This document shows positions 59,435 to 64,000 of a stretch of DNA of 64,000 bases, in pieces. The stretch lies in the NCBI RefSeq assembly GCF_018917235.1, contig NZ_JAHLOF010000005.1:1-64000 (forward strand). The letters run 5' to 3'. This DNA is from Metaclostridioides mangenotii (GTDB lineage Bacteria; Bacillota; Clostridia; Peptostreptococcales; Peptostreptococcaceae). Position 1 is the first letter of the stretch; each line of letters starts with the position of its first letter. A model generated the notes under the pieces. That model had not been told where the DNA came from. It searched no databases and saw nothing but the letters and a program-made list of their open reading frames with translations. A program made the translations under genes and the position numbers.

Positions 59435-59707
59435 TTATCCTTTCATCATACCTAACATCTTTTTAGCAATTTTATTTGGATCTATTATGTACGTACCATT
59501 ATCGACCGCCGCCATGATTCTTTCAACTTTATTGACGTCAATAAAAGTATTCATTTCGTCATTTGTAAATATTTCTCTTGCCATAGTTGATAGCTCTATT
59601 TTATCAACACCTGCAATTGATGTTACTTCTTTGCTGTTATAAATCGTTTTAATATTTTTTTTATAGTCATTTACGACTATATCATAATTGATCTTTTTTA
59701 TATCCAT
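59435..59707 (-). CDS. flgM: Anti-sigma-28 factor FlgM
   Basis: 90 residues. The C-terminal half, DKIELSTMAREI, then VNKVERIMAAVDNGTYIIDPNKIAKKMLG, is the conserved sigma-binding part (the I-x-x-L-K-x-x-I-x-x-G-x-Y pattern). It inhibits FliA until the hook is complete and FlgM is exported. It is the first gene behind a near-perfect sigma-28 promoter, so FliA drives production of its own inhibitor. Confidence 0.93.
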   Translation of the reverse strand: MDIKKINYDIVVNDYKKNIKTIYNSKEVTSIAGVDKIELSTMAREIFTNDEMNTFIDVNKVERIMAAVDNGTYIIDPNKIAKKMLGMMKG

Positions 59708-59741
59708 AAATTATCCCCCAGATATTATCCTTATACAATTA

Positions 59742-59768
59742 TTATCGTCTAAACAGTGAAAATATTTA
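59742..59768 (-). promoter_or_regulatory. Sigma-28 promoter of the flgM operon
   Basis: On minus, TAAA (59768-59765), exactly 15 bases, then GACGATAA (59749-59742), one base off the consensus TAAA-N15-GCCGATAA. The leader is only about 30 bases to the flgM ATG. Confidence 0.9.
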
Positions 59769-59802
59769 ATGTTTAAAATTTATTTGTATAAAATAATAGA
59801 AT

Positions 59803-59837
59803 AAAAAAGACTAGTCTATTTAATATATAAACTAGCC
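59803..59837 (-). terminator. Terminator between FliN-like gene and the flgM promoter
   Basis: On minus, GGCTAGT (59837-59831) pairs with ACTAGTC (59815-59809) with a partly paired A/T interior, followed by TTTTTT (59808-59803). It separates the three-gene lytic transglycosylase unit from the sigma-28 unit. Confidence 0.75.
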
Positions 59838-59852
59838 AATCAACTCTTGTTC

Positions 59853-60164
59853 TTAATTTAAGTTTGTATTATCAACGTCTAACACTTTTATTGATATATT
59901 GTTATCAAATACTACACTCTCACCACGAGCAATTTTTTTATCATTCATGTACACATCTAATTTTTCGTCAATGTGTTTGTCAAGTATAATTGTTGACCCT
60001 TTATGTAAACTAAGAATATCTCTTATACTTTTTGTTATATTTCCGATAGAAACTGATACTGATATATCTGCATTAAATAAGTTATTATTTGAACTCAACG
60101 TGACAGTTTCTTTTTCTATCAGTTGATCGAATTCAAGCTCATATACTTCTTCTGCGTTATTCAT
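59853..60164 (-). CDS. FliN-like SpoA-domain protein
   Basis: 103 residues. It carries one SpoA domain: LFNADISVSVSIGNITKSIRDILSLHKGSTIILDKHIDEKLDVYMNDKKIARGESVVFDNNISIKVLDV. It is a paralogue of fliN at 29386. A similar extra gene stands at this place in C. difficile, where it is annotated fliN. It may form part of the switch ring or replace FliN in some complexes. The N-terminus is acidic. GGAGAAG precedes ATG. Confidence 0.85.
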   Translation of the reverse strand: MNNAEEVYELEFDQLIEKETVTLSSNNNLFNADISVSVSIGNITKSIRDILSLHKGSTIILDKHIDEKLDVYMNDKKIARGESVVFDNNISIKVLDVDNTNLN

Positions 60165-60195
60165 GATCTTCTCCTTTTGATTAAATTTTTTATAT

Positions 60196-60618
60196 TTATC
60201 TATAAAGATCTATTAGTAGACCTTGTACTTCATCTACTAAAGACACTATATTTAAATTTTCTTTTTCTTCATTCATAAGTTCTCTAGTTATATGTTCAAG
60301 TTTTTCATCTACAATTTCCACTGTCTTAAAATACTGCTGATCCCAAAATCCTTTTTGATCTTTGAGTGTGTACATATACTCAACAGCAGATTCTAGATAT
60401 GCTTTTATAGCATCTTTGTATCTTTTTATATCAAGATAACTTTCAGTAAGTGTTAATCTTTCACCTAGATTTTTAACTTTCTCTAAACTCTGCTTTACAT
60501 CTTCTAGTGACTTCTCTTTTTGAATATAATTGAATTTCTCATTAAATTTTTTATTTCCATCTATCTTTTTTGATTCAAATACTGTGGTCGGTTTTATTTT
60601 TAAATCATCTATTTTCAT
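60196..60618 (-). CDS. YaaR family (DUF327) protein
   Basis: 140 residues. The block KNLGERLTLTESYLDIKRYKDAIKAYLESAVEYMYTLKDQKGFWDQ and the end VDEKLEHITRELMNEEKENLNIVSLVDEVQGLLIDLYR match Bacillus YaaR/DUF327, a helical protein of unknown role. It is placed between the lytic transglycosylase and the FliN-like gene, all in one direction with small gaps, which suggests a flagellar or cell-wall connection in this lineage. Confidence 0.82.
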   Translation of the reverse strand: MKIDDLKIKPTTVFESKKIDGNKKFNEKFNYIQKEKSLEDVKQSLEKVKNLGERLTLTESYLDIKRYKDAIKAYLESAVEYMYTLKDQKGFWDQQYFKTVEIVDEKLEHITRELMNEEKENLNIVSLVDEVQGLLIDLYR

Positions 60619-60624
60619 ATTTAA

Positions 60625-61311
60625 CTACCCCAAATAATATTTCATTACTTTCGGAACATAGTTCTGTGTTTCTTTTGGCATCTTGTAGATATCATCTGGA
60701 GTTAATACACCTCTTTTTCTCATTCTAGTAGGCCCTCCATTGTATGCCATTAAAGCCATTTTAACATCACCTTTATATAAATCTAAATACTCTTTAATAT
60801 GTCTTGTCCCGCCGTCGATATTCTCTTCTATGTTAAAAGGATTTTTAACATTTAAATCTCTACAATTTTCAGGCATTAGCTGCATAAGTCCCTTTGCTCC
60901 CGCTGAAGAAACTGTATTTGGATTAAAATTAGACTCAACTTTTATTATAGCTTTTATTAGGTTCTCGCTAATACCATATTTTTTCGATGCTGTGACGACA
61001 GCATTTTCTATTCTTGTCTTTGTATCTACATCTTTGTTTGTAACTTCAACTATATTCTCTGTCATACTGCTATTTTTTTGCGATTCTCTCATATTTACAA
61101 TACCATCTAAATAATCCACCATAAACTCATTTTGATTACCTAAAGCGCTATGCTGTCTTGATTTCTGGGATAAGGCTAGTAATAATCCCTCTACTACCAT
61201 GCCAAATATATCATTATTTTTATTACTGCAGTCACAGCTTTTTGTACTATTGTCTAGATTTGTACCTAACAGTGTGCTTGTGCTCAACAAATTGCTTATC
61301 TCATATGACAT
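60625..61311 (-). CDS. Lytic transglycosylase (SLT domain), flagellar
   Basis: About 228 residues. The C-terminal half is a Slt-type domain: YGISENLIKAIIKVESNFNP (catalytic Glu in VES), SSAGAKGLMQLMPENC, and ALMAYNGGPTRMRKRG, ending QNYVPKVMKYY. The N-terminal 100 residues are unrelated and contain SCDCS. It cuts peptidoglycan, probably to let the rod pass the wall. The frame opens at 61329; AAAGGATAG sets ATG at 61311. It is the first flagellar gene, next to purL as in C. difficile, from memory. Confidence 0.88.
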   Translation of the reverse strand: MSYEISNLLSTSTLLGTNLDNSTKSCDCSNKNNDIFGMVVEGLLLALSQKSRQHSALGNQNEFMVDYLDGIVNMRESQKNSSMTENIVEVTNKDVDTKTRIENAVVTASKKYGISENLIKAIIKVESNFNPNTVSSAGAKGLMQLMPENCRDLNVKNPFNIEENIDGGTRHIKEYLDLYKGDVKMALMAYNGGPTRMRKRGVLTPDDIYKMPKETQNYVPKVMKYYLG

Positions 61312-61354
61312 AAATTCTATCCTTTCCATTATTTTTATAATTAGAATAATGCAA

Positions 61355-61392
61355 ATTATGCTATGTTTAAATTAAATTAAACATAGCATAAT
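61355..61392 (-). terminator. Perfect 16-bp hairpin between purL and the flagellar genes
   Basis: ATTATGCTATGTTTAA (61355-61370) and TTAAACATAGCATAAT (61377-61392) are perfect inverted repeats with a 6-base loop. The T tail on minus is weak (TTTGCATTATTC), so it is either a purL terminator with leaky stop or a structured leader of the transglycosylase mRNA. The rest of 61393-61495 is unremarkable. Confidence 0.6.
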
Positions 61393-61495
61393 CATTTTAG
61401 CATAAGAATTATTTATAATCTACGATTTTATAAACTTGTTTCTTTAATTTTCATCTAAAATATCGTAAATATAATATCTTCCGCTCTTATATTTT

Positions 61496-64000
61496 TTACT
61501 TAAAATAGCTAACACCAGATTCAAATATTTTCTGGTCTTTTTCTCCGTAGATATTCTTAATTACATTTTGTCCTATTCTTTCTGAGTGACCCATTTTTCC
61601 AAATACACGTCCATCTAGACTAGTTATACCCTCTATTGCATAGAAAGATCCATTTGGATTAAACTCTACATCGTAAGTAGCTTCGTCATTAAAATCAACA
61701 TACTGCGTAGCTATTTGACCATTTTCTATTAGTTTTCTTACTGAATCTTCATCTGCAACAAATCTTCCTTCGCCATGTGAAATAGGTATACTGTGTATAT
61801 CACCAACTTCTGTCTGTAATAGCCAAGGTGATTTATTTGATGATATTCTTGTTCTTACAATCTTTGATTGATGATGACCAATTTTATTGTAAGTAAGTGT
61901 CGGTGATTTTTCATCAATAGTTCTTATTTCGCCGTATGGAACCAAACCTAACTTAATAAGAACTTGAAATCCATTGCAAATCCCTAGCATTAAGCCATCT
62001 TGCTTCGTTAAAAATTCATTGATTGCTTCCGAAACTCTCGGATTTCTAAACACTGTCGCTATAAATTTACCTGAACCATCTGGTTCGTCACCAGCGCTAA
62101 ATCCACCTGGAAGCATTATTATTTGAGATGATTTTATCTCTTTCACAATAACATCTATTGAATCATCTATGTCATTGCTATTTAGATTTTTAAATACTTT
62201 TACACTAGTTTTAGCTCCCGCTTTTTCAAAAGCTCTAGCAGTGTCATACTCGCAGTTTGTACCAGGAAAAGCTGGTATAAATACTTTTGGCGAAACTATA
62301 CTAAGTGAAGATTTTTTAGCTTCACCTTTTGGTATATAGCTAATGGTCTCTATTTCAGAATTAATCATAGATGATTTAGTAGGGAATATAGTTTCAAGCG
62401 TATTTATGTGATGTTTATATAATTCATCTAATTTAATTTTCTCATCACATATTGTTATTGATTCTTCAGCTGTAGTATTTCCTAGAACACAATAATCAAA
62501 TCCTTCTAAAGAGCAAATATCCGGATTGCCATTTAACTCAAGTATTATACTACCGTAATATGGTGCAAACATCTTCTCATTTCCGAATCTATCTACTGCT
62601 TCTTTAGAAAATTCAAATCCAATTTTATTACCAAATGACATCTTGCTTATAGCTTCGCCTATTCCAGCAAATCCTACTGCATATGTTGATAACACATTCC
62701 CACTGTGTATAAGTGATCTTACTTTATCCATATTCGCCTTAAACTTTTCGAAGTCTAGAATATCATTTTCACCTTTTTCTGTGTATAACATAACAACTTG
62801 TGAATTACTTTTCTTAAAGTCTGAAGAAATTACTTTTGAAGCGTCCACAGTATCCACAGCAAAGGACACTAGAGATGGTGGAACATTTATATCTTTAAAT
62901 GTACCTGACATACTATCTTTACCACCTATTGCAGGTATTCCGAGTTTATTTTGTACATAATAAGCTCCTAGTAAAGCTGAAAATGGTTTACCCCACTTTT
63001 TAGGATCGATTCCAAGCTTTTCAAAATACTCTTGGAAAGTAAGTCTTGTTGTCGAGTAATTCCCGCCAACTGCTACTAATTTAGCTATGGAATCTACAAC
63101 TGCATAAAGAGCACCATGAAATGGACTCCACTTTCCTATTTTTGGATTATACCCATAAGTCATGATAGTCGATGTGTTTGTATTTCCACCAAGTATCGGT
63201 ATTTTAGCCACCATAGCTTGTGATTGGGAACCCTGATATTTTCCACCATATGGCATTAATACTGTATTTGATCCTATTGTACTATCAAATTTATCCACAA
63301 GACCTTTTTGAGAGCAAACATTTAGGTCTGACATAACCTTTAAGAACTTCTCTTTCATACTACTAGAATTCATATCTTCTAGTATTTCATTTTTATTAAA
63401 AAATGTCTCTTCCTCGTCTACTTTAGTTACATGTATGTCTGTGGTTTGTTTTACTCCGTTTGTATCTAAAAACTCTCTGCTGATATTTACTATAGTTTGT
63501 CCGTTCCAAAAAAGTCTCATATATCCAGTATCTGTTACTGTTGCAACATGTGTTGCCTCAAGGTTTTCTTCTGAAGCTAGAGATATAAATCTTTCTTTAT
63601 CTTTCTTATTTATCGCTACTGCCATACGTTCTTGTGATTCCGATATTGCAAGCTCTGTACCATCTAAACCATCGTACTTTTTAGGTACTAAATCTAGGTT
63701 TATATCTAAACTATCTGCTATTTCTCCAATTGCAACACAAACACCGCCGGCACCAAAATCATTACATCTTTTTATCATTTGTGCAGCTTCCTTGTTTCTA
63801 AAAAATCTCTGAATTTTTCTTTCGTTAGGGGCATCCCCCTTTTGTACTTCTGCACTACATGTGAATATTGATTCTTCACTATGTTCTTTTGAAGAGCCAG
63901 TAGCTCCTCCACATCCATCTCTACCTGTTTTTCCACCAAGAAGAACTATTATATCACCTGGTTGTGGCCTTTCTCTTACTACATTTTCTTTTGGTGCTGC
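61496..64000 (-). CDS. purL: Phosphoribosylformylglycinamidine synthase, large single-chain form (5' end outside window)
   Basis: 835 codons are present, in frame up to the last base, so the N-terminus lies beyond 64000 (the full enzyme is about 1,250 residues). The synthase part includes GDIIVLLGGKTGRDGCGGATGSS near the edge, then FGAGGVCVAIGEIADSLDI and IPILGGNTNTST, GGKDSMSGTF. The C-terminal glutaminase domain has FIPAFPGTNCEYDTARAFEKAG, LPGGFSAGDEPDGSGKF, the nucleophile in GICNGFQVLIKLGL, and SHGEGRF. It converts FGAR to FGAM in purine synthesis, using glutamine and ATP. The neighbouring pur genes should lie to the right. Confidence 0.96.
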   Translation of the reverse strand, partial: AAPKENVVRERPQPGDIIVLLGGKTGRDGCGGATGSSKEHSEESIFTCSAEVQKGDAPNERKIQRFFRNKEAAQMIKRCNDFGAGGVCVAIGEIADSLDINLDLVPKKYDGLDGTELAISESQERMAVAINKKDKERFISLASEENLEATHVATVTDTGYMRLFWNGQTIVNISREFLDTNGVKQTTDIHVTKVDEEETFFNKNEILEDMNSSSMKEKFLKVMSDLNVCSQKGLVDKFDSTIGSNTVLMPYGGKYQGSQSQAMVAKIPILGGNTNTSTIMTYGYNPKIGKWSPFHGALYAVVDSIAKLVAVGGNYSTTRLTFQEYFEKLGIDPKKWGKPFSALLGAYYVQNKLGIPAIGGKDSMSGTFKDINVPPSLVSFAVDTVDASKVISSDFKKSNSQVVMLYTEKGENDILDFEKFKANMDKVRSLIHSGNVLSTYAVGFAGIGEAISKMSFGNKIGFEFSKEAVDRFGNEKMFAPYYGSIILELNGNPDICSLEGFDYCVLGNTTAEESITICDEKIKLDELYKHHINTLETIFPTKSSMINSEIETISYIPKGEAKKSSLSIVSPKVFIPAFPGTNCEYDTARAFEKAGAKTSVKVFKNLNSNDIDDSIDVIVKEIKSSQIIMLPGGFSAGDEPDGSGKFIATVFRNPRVSEAINEFLTKQDGLMLGICNGFQVLIKLGLVPYGEIRTIDEKSPTLTYNKIGHHQSKIVRTRISSNKSPWLLQTEVGDIHSIPISHGEGRFVADEDSVRKLIENGQIATQYVDFNDEATYDVEFNPNGSFYAIEGITSLDGRVFGKMGHSERIGQNVIKNIYGEKDQKIFESGVSYFK

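Overview
The window reads as chromosomal DNA of a low-GC, anaerobic, flagellated Firmicute of the family Peptostreptococcaceae, related to Clostridioides difficile but not that species. Four things point there: the 5' end of a 16S rRNA gene at the left edge has cluster XI-type sequence; codons and intergenic DNA are very AT-rich; FliR and FlhB are fused in one gene; and the order purL - flagellar genes - htpG matches, from memory, the C. difficile flagellar locus. Nearly everything is on the minus strand.

Layout, left to right. 1-316 holds the 16S start, its leader and a strong rrn promoter. 788-9336 is a mixed region: TrhA/hemolysin III protein, a CadC-CadA metal efflux operon with a duplicated promoter/operator, a long Met/Gly/Ser/Asn repeat protein, a TcyP-type cystine symporter, an integrase fragment and an unknown protein. 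9461-12167 has a HAD phosphatase and a three-gene set (DUF5685, a J-domain-less Cys-rich TPR protein, a small membrane protein). 12451-21791 is a ribose-type ABC transporter operon (LacI-family repressor, ribokinase, rbsB, rbsA, rbsC) that continues into an M20 deacylase and a glutamine-amidotransferase-like gene, followed by an AbgB-like M20 hydrolase. 21920-27777 has small proteins, an Rrf2 regulator, an orphan GHKL histidine kinase, a membrane protein with a degenerate HD-GYP domain, and htpG.

27880-61311 is one flagellar supercluster, all on minus. In transcription order it is: lytic transglycosylase, YaaR, a FliN-like SpoA protein; then flgM-flgN-flgK-flgL-fliW-csrA-fliS-fliD-fliT-like under a near-consensus sigma-28 promoter; fliC with its own sigma-28 promoter; a glycosyltransferase; then the early operon flgB-flgC-fliE-F-G-H-I-J-K-flgD-flgE-motA-motB-fliL-O-P-Q-(fliR-flhB)-flhA-fliA, two small membrane ORFs, two flgF/flgG-type rod genes, fliM, fliN and a TPR protein. 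The right edge is purL, cut by the window end.

The genes form a visible control loop. FliA (sigma-28) comes from the early operon. FlgM, FliW, CsrA and flagellin come from sigma-28 promoters. The fliC leader carries a 5' hairpin and a good CsrA-binding hairpin ahead of a GGA-containing Shine-Dalgarno. Notable absences are flhF/flhG between flhA and fliA, the CheY-binding peptide of FliM, and any cyclic-di-GMP riboswitch before flgB. Small inverted-repeat elements, two of which share ends, sit between cistrons (rbsB/rbsA, fliC/glycosyltransferase, fliN/TPR gene).
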